Source: Parapristionchus giblindavisi (taxonomy: Eukaryota > Nematoda > Chromadorea > Rhabditida > Diplogasteridae). Taken from it: a stretch of 64,000 bases of DNA. The position numbers and the translations under genes were made by a program. How positions within the stretch are numbered: the stretch's first letter is position 1; each line of letters opens with the position of its first letter. A model generated the notes under the pieces. The model was not told the DNA's origin and ran no database searches. It saw nothing but the letters and a program-made list of their open reading frames with translations. The DNA lies in NCBI GenBank assembly GCA_943737045.1, contig CALSFV010000391.1:124001-188000 (forward strand). The letters are read 5' to 3'. Shown here piece after piece: positions 1-11,146 of the stretch.

Positions 1-103
1 ACTGGGTTTCTTTTTAGAGACTGGGTTTCATTGTATGACGAAAACAGGGTGAAAACAAGCAGAAATATTCAAATAACTCGGCGCCCAGGGACATTTTGCC
101 AAA

Positions 104-532
104 ATGGTCAACATGAAAACATCTTCTTTTTCGGATAATGCGTATGATGATGATTCGATGATGATTTTGCGTAAGAAGGATCGAGAAAAGCTTGCGGTCT
201 GCCAGAGGAAGATGGAGCGTAAGATGGTTGGTGTTACATTGATTGATAGATGGAGGAACGAAAGGATTAGAGGAATTACTGGATTGAAGGATTGGTTGGA
301 CGAGGCGGATAGAAGAAAGCTTGTGTGGGCAGATAAGGTACGAAGGATGGACACTGATCGATGGGCCAAAATTGTCACCAATTGGATACCCTATCAATAT
401 GCTTCTCGAAGACCTGTTGGAAAGCCCCCTACTCGTTGGCGAGATGAACTAAGGAAGAGAATCGGTAAAGGATGGTGGAATATGCCCTACTCCCAATGGC
501 TAACAACCATATCCCAGCACACCACAGTGTGA
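104..532 (+). mobile_element. RTE-type LINE, C-terminal reverse-transcriptase tail (fragment)
   Basis: A 142-codon open frame matches the end of RTE-type endonuclease/reverse transcriptases. It has the 'MERKMVGVTL' block, a 'W..KVRRMDTDRW' block and the 'GKPPTRWRDEL' block, followed by a W-rich end. The polymerase core (the YxDD region) and the endonuclease lie outside the window or are gone, so this is a fragment; the Met at 104 is only the first in frame. The frame is undamaged, which suggests a fairly young copy. Motif order is seen; the family call rests on recognition. Confidence 0.75.
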
Positions 533-540
533 ACCTGATA

Positions 541-1238
<698 letters not shown>

Positions 1239-1259
1239 CTAGGGCGGAGGGTTCCAAAT

Positions 1260-2163
1260 TAGCTCAAACTGACTAATGCGTACTTTGTGTTAACATATAA
1301 AATCAAATGACAGGTGCCATTTTTTGCCCATTTGTTGATCTTTTTTACTACAAAGAAGCCGCACGAGGGAAGGCAAACTACAAAACAAGACGCACTAGGC
1401 TAGACATAAAACATTCGTTGCTATAGTACATAAGCTTTCCTCTCGTGTGAAATAGTTTATTTATATTTTGTTTCTTGGTTTATCTTCTTCATATTGTTCA
1501 AAAGTGAAATTTTCTGGTTTTATTTGTTTAATTTTCGCTTCTATTGAACAGAGCTTAATAGTGTGCTTATGTGTTACACTTCTGAGTTAAAAAATACTCT
1601 TTTAATTAATAAAAATCATTATTGCTATTATTCACGATATTTAAAATAATCGAGCAATGCTCGATACCTCCCCTATGCCAAATAATACATGTATTGAGCG
1701 TATAAAAATCACTTGTTTTATTTGTAGGAGAGTCTCTTTCTTGTTTTTCTTTCTTCCATTCTTTAGAGCAAAGTGTCATTTTCTTATGCAAGTACATTTT
1801 ATACGCACAATAAAGAGGATATTTGTACAGACTGGTGTATCTCTCTCCGTCTCACTCTCTCTCCCATGCAATTTGTTGATCTCTATAACTACAAACAAGC
1901 CGTACGAGAGTAGAGATAGAACACATGGTGGAGGTAGGTAAATAAGCTTGAATCTCGTGTAAAATATTTCATTTATATTTTTCTTCTCTTATCTTCTCCG
2001 ATATGATGTTCAAAAGAGAAGTCCGTTTTTTAATAGAATCTTCGGTGGTTTTCATCCCGTTTTCTATTCATTCGTATTGCTCTCATTGTGCTCAATTTCA
2101 TTTTCCAAACTCAAATTCCATTAAATTTTCCATGAAACGTGTTTAATCAGTTGTTTCACTCAG
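1260..2163 (+). promoter_or_regulatory. Scramblase upstream region with an internal direct duplication
   Basis: No coding sequence seen. Two diverged direct copies, about 1330-1520 and 1870-2030, share 'tttgttgatc', an 'aagccg.acgag' block, 'ataagctt', 'tctcgtgt.aaata' and 'gttcaaaag'. The second ends just upstream of the start codon. A pyrimidine-rich acceptor 'tttcactcag' abuts the ATG at 2164, fitting spliced-leader trans-splicing. A promoter role is inference from position. Confidence 0.45.
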
Positions 2164-5076
2164 ATGGACAGTACAATTGATTTCTCAACTCCCGAAGCTC
2201 CTCCCTCGTACTTTGCCCCATCTGCTGCTTGTCAGGTAGGAATATCAATTATCTATCAATCATGAAATATGCATCTTCTGGACAAAGAAAATCAACAATA
2301 TTTTTCCAAAAGAAAAATTTGCTCAAAGTCTGCAGGTCGTAATAAAAAGTACACGACTAGTGCGGCAAAAATGGAGTAAAAATAGCTCGAGGCAGGTATT
2401 GGAGGTTACTTCATGTAAGCAAGCAATGTTCATGTTCTTTGGTTACACGTTGCCAAGCATTCAATGATTTTCTCGGTTCATTCTGTCACGACCTCTATTC
2501 TCTCTTCTTTGCTTCACATGTTAACAAAATTGCACCATTTTTATAAGCCTTACTATAAACTCCGTTAATAGAGAAATTTAATTAAGTAAATGATAGCTTT
2601 TGGGGTAAGAAAATGTATGTGAAGACGTGATTTTATTGTTTAGGCCTCATCTTCCAATCTTCCGCAGCAACCGGCGCCATTTCGCGAGGTAGCACCCGGT
2701 CTCACTGACTCACTTTCCATATTACGTATGCATTTTGTTATTTATAGCGAATTCACCGTTACTAGTTTTGCCTAGGAGAAGCTACTTATCGCTATCACCA
2801 GACAAACCACCCCAACGCACAAAACTACGCGAAAAAATGTTCTAGATGTTAACTTCCTTTGTTCTAGGGACGTCAGCGATCACTACCCAGCCTGGAGCCG
2901 CGATTCCTCGTAAGATTTTTATCATATATTTTTTTTCTTTTTTTCACCGTGACGTACAACGAAAACCTAAGAGTATCTTCATTGCTGTGATGGGTGTCTT
3001 CTCAACAAAATATAATCCACTTATATACCCCCGGTTTTGACCTGAACTAGAATATTCCATTTCAGAACCAGCATGGATGGAAAAACCGCCAGTGCCCGCG
3101 GCCGCCGATGTCCCTGCAGGTCTTGAATATCTAGTGGGCCTCGAAAAAGTGAGAATACGACAGCTTGTAGAGGTAATCAATAAAGATATTTGTACCTTGT
3201 GATATTGTCCTGGGACTGAATGACGTCACTAGCGTACAGGGAAGTTTTTGACAAACGCGTTGGCTACGCTTGTGATGCTGAGAGTGTTAATCAAAATGAT
3301 ATAGAGAAGTAAGTGAAACCTTTGCAGCCAATTTTGGTATTTTCATAATTGGCGTAGTTTGGGTCCCCGTATTTTTCTACAATACCGTATTCAGCTCGTC
3401 GAGATTGTGACGACGGTTCAAATGCCAAATCGATACATCATTGAGAATTTCAAGGGAGAACAGGTAATAGTGATAATTTATCGACGCTCTGAAGTAAATT
3501 GTGTTTTACGGATGTAAAAGATGAAGAAAAGAGGACATAGCACGCTGTAAACTAAAAATTTTGAACCAGGTGCATGGCAATTTTTCATTGCCACAAAGTG
3601 GCATAAACAGACCGGTAAATGAGAACAAGAAGCAGAAAAAGTGGACAAAAAGTGGACAGAAAATTGCCATGCACCTGGTGCAAAATTTTTAGTTTGCAGC
3701 GTGCTACATGGATAAACTGATTCTCTCCTTATAGATCTACGTGACAATTGAGCAAATGGATCCGATGCGAGCGCAGTTCAAAAGACAACAGAGAGCATAC
3801 AAATTCGACATGTACGATAAGGATAATCGAGTGAGTTCAATCATAAGAGAGGGTGTATAATAGCCGTGAAATACGCATTAGTAAATAGCACATTGTTCAG
3901 TACACAACCTTCACAAACAACGTGTTGTGAGCTATTGCAGTAACAATGGATTTAGTACATTATCATATTCAGTGAATTCTCAAATTGTTCTTTATAGTCT
4001 TTATCGAAAAGATGAAAATTACCTCGAAAAAAGTCTGAAACTTTTGAAAATCATGGAAATAAAAAGACGAGATTATTCACTTTTTTTGAATAAATCACTA
4101 TTGCAGCTCGTTTTTCGTGTCACGCGACCAGAATACAGTGGATGTTGTTGGTGCGGCTGTATGGAAAGCTGCAGAACGAGGAGTATTGTGGAGTCACCTG
4201 TTGGATCAATGGTGCGCATGAATTGATTTCAGAAATTTGCTGGTTATATAATCTAAACGTATCAATCTTTTTTGTAATTGTTTTCAAATCATATTACTGT
4301 TGCTTAAAAAATTCAGGTTGGTGTTCTCACTACAAAACAATCATTTTGCTCCTCGAGAATTGGGATACGTGATAGGGATGGAAACGATATTCTCAAGGTA
4401 TTCACACAACATAATCTAATAATCACATCATGACTGATTGATTTATTGATTGATTGATTGATTTTTTTCTCCAGATCGATGGCCGTTCAGGCTGTGGTGG
4501 GTGTTGTTCAGATTCCGTCTTCCATGTAAGCGTACCATGTATACTTCCTATTACACTTTTTAAAAGGGATAAGGCAGTATGCGCATTCGAATAAAAATCG
4601 CTATCGAAAGAATAAATCAGTTTTAGAGCTTTAAGAATTAAATAAAACAATGAATAAATTATTTCTACTATTCCAGGTTGATTCTGTTACTCGACGAGAT
4701 CCAAGAGGCGCGACCATCACTAGAAAGTACCAAGGAGAAACTTCTCTCTACACAAATGCTGATGTTTTTGAAATTCAATGTCTGTTAATTCCAAATAGTA
4801 TACCAATAAAAATACTTTGCAAACACATATAAAAGCAATTTTTTCTACTCGATATTCTATGAAATTATTTAGCACGGGGCTTTCCTCTATAATTCATAAA
4901 GTTCATTTGTAAAGTAAGTATTGGTTTTAAGGTCGAACTTTTTTTTGAAAAAGCCTTTTTCAGTCCTCCCCGACCTCGATGTTCGTATGAAAGCTAGTGT
5001 TATCGGAGCAACTATTCTACTGGACTTCTTAGAGTTTGAAGGAATTAAATACAAAAAATACAACCAAAGTTCCTAA
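2164..5076 (+). CDS. Phospholipid scramblase (scrm/PLSCR family), about 11 exons, about 297 aa
   Basis: Predicted membrane protein of the scramblase family, whose members move phospholipids between bilayer leaflets in response to calcium. Exons: 2164-2235, 2644-2698, 2868-2909, 3066-3172, 3395-3463, 3735-3830, 4107-4211, 4317-4397, 4475-4525, 4677-4779, 4964-5076; all phases agree and the stop is TAA. The N-terminus (about residues 1-65) is Pro/Ser rich. 'GLEYLVGLEKVRIRQLVEL' is the family's entry motif. Cys clusters lie near residues 160-169 ('GCCWCGCMESC') and 216-220 ('CGGCC'); the first resembles the palmitoylated Cys cluster. 'NADVFEIQF' followed by 'DLD' matches the calcium-binding segment, just before the single C-terminal hydrophobic helix (about 267-285). 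Length is normal for the family. The exon 2/3 border is uncertain: the donor at 2699 is GTCTCA, and an alternative uses donor 2689 with a 19-nt exon at 2891. Confidence 0.9.
3540..3704. mobile_element. Hairpin MITE in a scramblase intron, TA target duplication
   Basis: A near-perfect palindrome, with arms starting 'gcacgctgtaaactaaaa' and ending in the reverse complement, flanked by TA on both sides (3538-3539 and 3705-3706). The TA target and full-length inverted repeats suggest a Tc1/mariner-type MITE. It lies wholly inside intron 5 and does not touch splice sites. Confidence 0.75.
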
Positions 5077-6350
5077 TTATGTCATGAATGGAAAAAAAAT
5101 CCGGCGAGAGAGAGAGAGAGAGTGTGTGTAGAACGCGGAGAACTCTGCTTTTCTCTTGTTCTAATAACTTTTGATGATAGCATAAGACTGAATTAAATTC
5201 CATAAAAATTTTCTCTAAATTTCATAAAAGATTTTTTTCTGCCTCTACCTGGCTGTGCGATATCAACCACCTTTGCATATCCAACAACAATTCCATCTTA
5301 CAATTACTTATTCATACTCTTTTCTATCTCTAAACCAGTATCACCTAACATTCCCTAATTTCTCTCGTTGTCCATCTTAGAGATTCTCATAATTCGCTTT
5401 TTCTATGCACGACTCATTATTGGTGCTGTTGCTTGTTGATCCATGCAAGTCCTATTTTCTGTACATTCAAAACATATACCCGATTACTGATCCACGAGAG
5501 TTATGGTCCCAACAAAGAGAGATCCCTCTTCTTCTTCTTTTTTTTCAGCGTTTACTATCTAATTTGAAGAATTTATTATATTATTTGCAGATTTTATAAT
5601 CATATTTCCCCACGGATTAGTCCCAAAATTCCTCGAATTAGATTGTAATTAGTTTCTGATTAGATCGAAAACGATTTGCCTGACAATGAGATGGGCAGTG
5701 GCAGATATTACTCGAGAACTGGAACACAATTTAACAAATGAAAAGAAAAAACAGAGAGAACTTTCCTCGTTTTACACACTCTCTCGTCTATTTTCTTCCT
5801 TTCGCGACTTTGAACACTACGTAATTGTAAGCCAAATTAAGGATTTTGTCAAATACTTTTTGTTTTCATTGAACTCGTATGATTACGATACTTGAAGGCC
5901 TTCATTGAGCTTTATGGATGGTCTCATTTACACGAAAACGACAATTACGAAAGATTTTTTACGAAAGAATTACGAAAGTTCAGATACTACAGTAACCCTA
6001 AGTGTGGTGTAAGTCGCAGTTTACTACACCCTCGAAAAAATTGAAAACTATCGTAAACAAATGACAATGTGATCTAGTTAGCAGAGAGTGAACGATTATT
6101 GATTAATAGATTGTCACTCATCATATTCTCCACTCTCCTTCTACCCCCCTCGGAAGTGTGAATATGATTGATGAAAGATCGGAGGTCCAATTGATGAAAC
6201 GAAAGTCATATTCCCATTTTTGACCGCGACGCGTCAATGCCCAGGCGTTGTGTGTGCTCCTTATTACTGTAACACTTTATTATGACCAATTTATCGTCCA
6301 CATATTTAACAAAGATGTGACAGTGCAAGAGAAATGAATAAAACGAAAAT
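5077..6350. other. Intergenic, no gene recognised
   Basis: Holds the presumed scramblase 3' UTR and AT-rich DNA. A short GA run sits at 5105-5130. Open frames of 60-70 codons (for example 5405-5599, 5686-5895) have no recognisable motif and the composition of the surrounding DNA. Confidence 0.5.
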
Positions 6351-6359
6351 GAAGCATAC

Positions 6360-6660
6360 TGTATCACATCATCTTTTATCGATCAGTTAGTGAATGGATG
6401 AAGAGAAGTGTACGACATTAGGATGATATTGATTAGTACATGAGGGATACTGTATCGATATCAATTAGTAAATGAATTATACTGTATCGATATCGATCGA
6501 TAAGGATGCACACATAAAGCGATATCGATTGATGAGCAAATGAATGAGGGATACTGTGCCATGTAAAACTATGTCGATTAGTAAATGAAGGATACTGTAT
6601 CACATCATGCGATATCGATTGATAATCAAAAAGTTAGAGATACTGTTTTGTATAAATGAG
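6360..6660. repeat. Degenerate tandem repeat, unit about 60 bp
   Basis: Repeats the phrase 'gatactgtatc..atcgat' followed by 'gattagtaaatga' about five times with drift; 'cgatatcgat' palindromes recur in it. Unit length varies, so this is an old tandem array. No gene seen from here to 7056. Confidence 0.65.
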
Positions 6661-7059
6661 TATAGATCCGAGTTATCACGTGTCGATAAAAAAGAAAAAA
6701 AGGAGAAGAAAATGATGCTTACTCACATAGACTGTGTATATAGACTTTACATCTCCATAAGGTGAGAGTTACTGTAGCCAATGAACATTTACATGGAAAC
6801 GACTGTGAGATAAAGACAGAAAAGGACAGAAGTTGGCATTTGCTCACGAAATGGAACAATCAGAGGGTACAAGAAAATATTATCTAAACGAATTCAGAGA
6901 TCATTATGAGAATGTGAAAATAAATGTTGAGTAAATGAAGTAGAAAGGGGGCTAAAAGGGAGTGAACTCTCATGTCAACAGAACCGTCATACCGCACAAC
7001 TATTTACTTTTTCTCACACCATTGACTAGAGATTCACGTTCTGAAAAATCAAAATAAAT

Positions 7060-7065
7060 TTTATT
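7060..7065 (-). terminator. Poly(A) signal AATAAA of the peptidase gene
   Basis: AATAAA on the minus strand, 8 nt after the stop codon at 7073. Short 3' UTRs are usual in nematodes. Confidence 0.6.
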
Positions 7066-7072
7066 TAAAAAA

Positions 7073-9093
7073 TTAAATTATGCCTTCATTGTAGCGAGAG
7101 TTGATGACTTGGATTCCCAAAATACGAGCATATTTTTGTTCTGCCGATGAAGCCAGACATTCACAAATCGTCGTATCCATGCTTAAACCGGATGCACCAC
7201 CGAGCAAAATCCCCGTGAAAAATCCAAAATAGTTGAAAACAGGTGCTCCACAATAACCGCGCTTTGATCCGGGAGTTCCGACTGAAAAATTTATTTTATT
7301 ATCATTAACTAATAAAAATAATGATAATAAACAAATGAAGTATAATCATTCTTACCTGAATGAATGTGATCATCCATGATTCCTTCAATAACTCCTTTTG
7401 TAACAGACGGTCGCAAAATCGCAGTGCCATAGGGATAACCCTGGAAAAATAGTTTAATAATAATATTAAAAAAGAGATTTTCTGCAAATTTTATAAACTC
7501 CAAAAATAAAGTCATACCATGATTACATACTTGTTTCCACGGCCGATTTGATCAGTGGGCGTTCCAAATTCAGGCAAATCCATCGATTTGAGAACAGCAA
7601 AGTCATTATTTTTACAAATAAATTCGCATTTGGCACTAAAGCATCGATCGTGTGTGCCTCGGACGGGATACGATTCGTTAAGCTTGAACGACAAATGTGC
7701 AGCGGTTAGAATATTTTGACCGGATATCAAGACTCCAGTTCCTTGCGAACCACTTTCACCGTGTACCCTGAACACTCGGTCCTCCCATTGGTCGATTACT
7801 TTCTGAATTCCTAAATTATTGTTTCCATTGAGCATTTATTATACATATGTCATACTTTCTGCATCCATAGGAGTCGGTGTGACCGGACGGGAACGTCGAC
7901 TTTCTTTCCAGCACAACGTGAATTCAGCTCCGCGCCATTCACTTTCCAATTCAAAGACAAAATCATTGCCTTCGCGACGGCACCTGAAAGTTTGCATTAA
8001 AAATTCGTTCAAAATATTATTCAAAATTGCTAACGAAAATCGTAGTATCTTAAGACACCGGCTCAGTAAGACTCGAGGGTTGTGCCCATGTATTTCTCTT
8101 GTACATGAGTTTCAGACAAAACATTCAACATGAAAGGTGTTCTACTCGACGAGCTCTTCAATATGAGTACAAACATGAGGGGTTTGAAAGCAAAAATATT
8201 TCGGGTCAACTTCAGGTCGATTTATCTCAAAAGACGAGACCTTCGATTTTTGATTTTTTTCCTTATTCGACGCGAAATTTTTTTTGCTCTATGAGATGAG
8301 GCAAAAATTGGACTGCACTTTTTTTGTTTTCAAATTTAAATTAATTTTAGAATGTTTTGAGGAGGTAAAAAATAAGTTTGCGATTGTCTCCGGACCGTCG
8401 TATAGCCAGTTTTTATTGTATATTTATACTTATAATTAATCGACACTAACTTTGGTCCTAGGTCGCTCCATTTTTTTCGGTGAAAATCGAATTTTCAAAA
8501 TTCGAAAACCCCCCACATCTGTCTTTCAAGGAAACAGCCCAAATGAATACCCATTTTGTGATGTGGGCGAGTGGCGGTATCCATACAAAAATTTTGGGCC
8601 AAATCGGTGAGGTCGATGTCCGACACTTCCTGGAATCTCACTGAGCCGATGTCTTAAAAAAACCTTTAGAAACATACTCTAAAGCCATGTTGTTCTTGAA
8701 TAGACCGATCGGCAGGTCTTGTTCAAGCTGAAACGCCCGGCGGAGAGTGTCCTCGTTAATTGTGCCATTATTTCGCGCTCTCACTTTAACCGATCGATCG
8801 TTTGCTCGAACGATAATGAACTGAAAATAAGATCATTAACTAGTAACATAAAATATCGGCACTTCTTCGGTTTCTGGCCAAAACCCCCCCCCCCCCCTCT
8901 CGCTATCATTTCGCGTAGTCACAGACCCTCTTGTCGGTTGTGGTAAAACCAACCGCATCATGATTGATAGAATGATGAAATGAGTGTTTTGTCTCTACTT
9001 TCCCATACTCTATCATCCTAATCCAATTTTATTTTCATATCACCGCAGAAACCGAAGAAGTTCCAAAATATCAACAAAACATACCGAGTCCAT
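7073..9093 (-). CDS. Chymotrypsin-fold peptidase with a predicted Cys nucleophile, 288 aa
   Basis: Six exons on the minus strand: 9093-9085 (only Met-Asp-Ser), 8820-8678, 7983-7856, 7810-7518, 7440-7356, 7281-7073; every phase agrees and the stop is TAA. Residues about 94-288 form a trypsin-like domain: 'GTGVLISGQNILTAAH' (His about 132), 'CKNNDFAVLK' (Asp about 163) and 'KRGYCGAPVFN' (Cys about 230), where serine peptidases have GDSGGP. 'GFFTGILLGG' follows, as the strand after the nucleophile does in this fold. The Cys and the GxCGxP context recall 3C-like cysteine peptidases, but splicing shows a host gene. Residues 1-93 form a separate N-terminal region with alternating strand-like segments and a short helix-like part ('NEDTLRRAFQL'), perhaps beta-grasp; not identified. 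No signal peptide or membrane segment is evident, so a cytosolic protein is likely. Substrate unknown. Confidence 0.72.
8050..8657. mobile_element. TTAA-flanked DNA element in peptidase intron 2
   Basis: Ends are an inverted 'ttaagacaccggctcagt' with one mismatch, with TTAA at both borders (8050-8053, 8654-8657), as in piggyBac-type transposition. The interior (608 bp) has no recognisable transposase. The termini resemble those of the larger foldback at 17321-20687. Confidence 0.7.
8849..9071. mobile_element. Inverted-repeat element in peptidase intron 1
   Basis: Arms carry 'cttcttcggtttctg' and its reverse complement around a C-run (8883-8898). It fills most of intron 1, between the 3-codon first exon and exon 2. 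Family not assigned. Confidence 0.55.
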
Positions 9094-9452
9094 AATTGAT
9101 TGTAATAGCTTATGTTAGGCTAAGTTTTTTTTCTGTTAACAAAGTTAATGGAAGAATGCGATATTGGCAGTTTCTCGCTTTCGTCTGCCCATAGAAGCGT
9201 CTCTCCCTTCCACTCTTGCCCAACGCGTGTGCGTGTCGCGTCGCGTGCGCTTAGTTCAACTCTAGCAAATGTGTCACAGTGAGGAAGAGAAAAGAAGGTC
9301 ACAAAAAGAGAAAGAGAAACTGCCAGGCAAAGACGTCACAAATTGGGAGATCTGAAGGAAAAAGAGAGAGTGGTCGCACCTAAATCTTCTCGAAGGTGCT
9401 GGCAAACAGGTATGAATGGACGAAGTGTCTCATTTAAGAACTATTTGCGTCG
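9094..9452. promoter_or_regulatory. Upstream region of the peptidase gene
   Basis: No coding sequence recognised. It holds AG-rich and CGCG-containing stretches around 9220-9250. A promoter role is inferred only from its place 5' of the minus-strand start codon at 9093. Confidence 0.3.
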
Positions 9453-9453
9453 C

Positions 9454-9549
9454 AGTACAGAAATGACAATATATTTTATATTTTATCAACGTGCTTATGC
9501 ACGAAACAAGTCCCGCTGATCAGTGGTCCACTTGTCATTTCTGTACTCT
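9454..9549. repeat. Small hairpin
   Basis: 'cagtacagaaatgaca' near 9455 is matched by its inverse 'tgtcatttctgtactctg' near 9533. It sits at the left edge of the next inverted-repeat element and may be part of it or a separate small insertion. Confidence 0.45.
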
Positions 9550-9552
9550 GAA

Positions 9553-10422
9553 CTCGAAAAAACGTAGAAATATATGAAAATCATTACTACAATCTAATTC
9601 AAAGAGGCAATTACTCTATAAACAATGTAAATACGAACAAGCAACAAGCTATCTATCAAAGATGGAGTCTATTCTCGAAGGAAACCCTCCTCATCAGGGT
9701 TGTGCGAAAAAATTTCCGACCGGAAAAATTTCCGGTTTTTCCGACTCCTTTACGGAAAATTTTCCGAAAAAATACCGGAAAACCGGAAAAATTAAAATGC
9801 TTACAAAGTATATCTAAAAACAAAATTTAAAGATTTTATTAATATTTTGATCTTGCCGGTCACAGTAATAACCCAGTATTCGCTAATAATGTTGAACAAT
9901 AACGTATATAGCGTTGTAGTTGTTCGACGTGAACATTCAACTGCAAGGATTCTGAGCTTCATATTGTTCTTTTATTTTTTTTTGGATGATTGTTATCTTT
10001 TTTTGTTGTTTCTACATAATTTGAGATCATTACTAAGTTCGCTTTGATCGTTTTCGAAAGTTAGATAAAACACTAGAAATGCGATTTACAGAAAATTTTC
10101 CGGATTTTCCGGGTTTTCAGGTTTTTTCCGGTAGTTTAGACCGGAAAAAAAGTTTTCCGAATTTTTTTACGAAATATATTTTCCGCACAACCCTGCTCCT
10201 CATATTGCTTATCAGTAATTATCTCATCAAATTCATCTTCATCCGATTCCCCATTCTCCCCATCAAAGACGTCATCTTCTATCTCCGATTCCTCCTCCGA
10301 CTCGCTTCTTCTCTTCTTGCGATAGATTGTTGCTTGTTCGTATTTGCATTGTTTATAGAGTAATTGCTTCTTTGAATTAGGTTGTAGTAATGATTTTCAT
10401 TTATTTCTACGTTTTTTTCGAG
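9553..10422. mobile_element. Inverted-repeat element (about 105-bp arms) split by a hAT MITE
   Basis: Left arm about 9553-9655 and right arm about 10318-10422 are reverse complements. Between them lie 170 bp of own sequence plus the inserted hAT MITE at 9695-10195. On the minus strand the own sequence reads as a strongly acidic, Ser/Glu/Asp-rich peptide, like the acidic N-termini of several transposases. An internally deleted DNA transposon is the likely origin; superfamily unknown. Confidence 0.55.
9695..10195. mobile_element. hAT-type MITE, 501 bp, 8-bp target duplication
   Basis: Begins 'cagggttgtgcg' and ends 'cgcacaaccctg', flanked on both sides by the 8-bp duplication 'ctcctcat' (9687-9694 and 10196-10203). 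CAGGG-type ends with 8-bp duplications are the hAT signature. The interior is rich in 'ccggaaaa' repeats. No transposase. Confidence 0.85.
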
Positions 10423-11103
10423 TTTTTTTTCAGAAATACCAAGAAATATCATTGATCAGCGAGAGACGAGTGGATAGATCAAAGTGATCCTTCCGGCCAA
10501 GTCCGAGATTTCAGACCCGTTTTTTGAGGAAAAACTCATATTGCGGTCACGATTCGACCCCATAAAGTATATATCAATCGATGCGTCTTCACACACTCAT
10601 ATGAACCAATAAAAAAGTGTACTTTCGATTTGTGGTACAAACGTCAGCTTTCCGACGCAGAAGCAGAGGAAAAATCGATTTTGTAATTTCTGCTTGTGTT
10701 ATTTCGATTCTCCTGAGCATTTTCTACAATTTATGTCTTTATGATATTTTCGCTATTCACATTCCAAAGCGAGCTATTGGGAGTGAAAGTCAAGACGTTC
10801 CCACAAATTCCGACAGTCAACGGCGTATATCTTCGCCGAAATTGATCTTAGACAAAAAAATCGAAACGCTATCTTCTCCGGCACTGTCATGGCTCTCTAA
10901 AAATGATTTATTCCAAATTTTCATTTTTTCATTGTCCGTTAGTTGTATAGATCCTTACGCGTGATATCTACCAATTATGTACATCGAAGAATTTTTATTT
11001 TATTTTATTTATTATTATTTATCTACTTTATTATTATTAGCATATTATTTTATGTTTTTTTTTATAGCTTACTCATCCTTTTTCATAGGTTATTAGATAA
11101 ATC
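10423..11103. other. Intergenic, no supported gene
   Basis: An open frame of 115 codons at 10617-10964 (+) holds a hydrophobic stretch, but no family, start context or splicing supports it. The rest is AT-rich with T-runs near 11000-11060. Confidence 0.4.
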
Positions 11104-11109
11104 TTTATT
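11104..11109 (-). terminator. Poly(A) signal AATAAA of the ZYG11-like gene
   Basis: AATAAA on the minus strand, 37 nt beyond the predicted stop codon at 11147. It supports 11147-11273 as the true last exon. Confidence 0.6.
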
Positions 11110-11146
11110 AACATATTAACGTATTCCAAACAATATAAACAATCAT

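Noticed and set aside
10617..10964. 115-codon frame with one hydrophobic stretch
   Set aside because: No family, splice or expression signal; AT-rich sequence yields such frames by chance.
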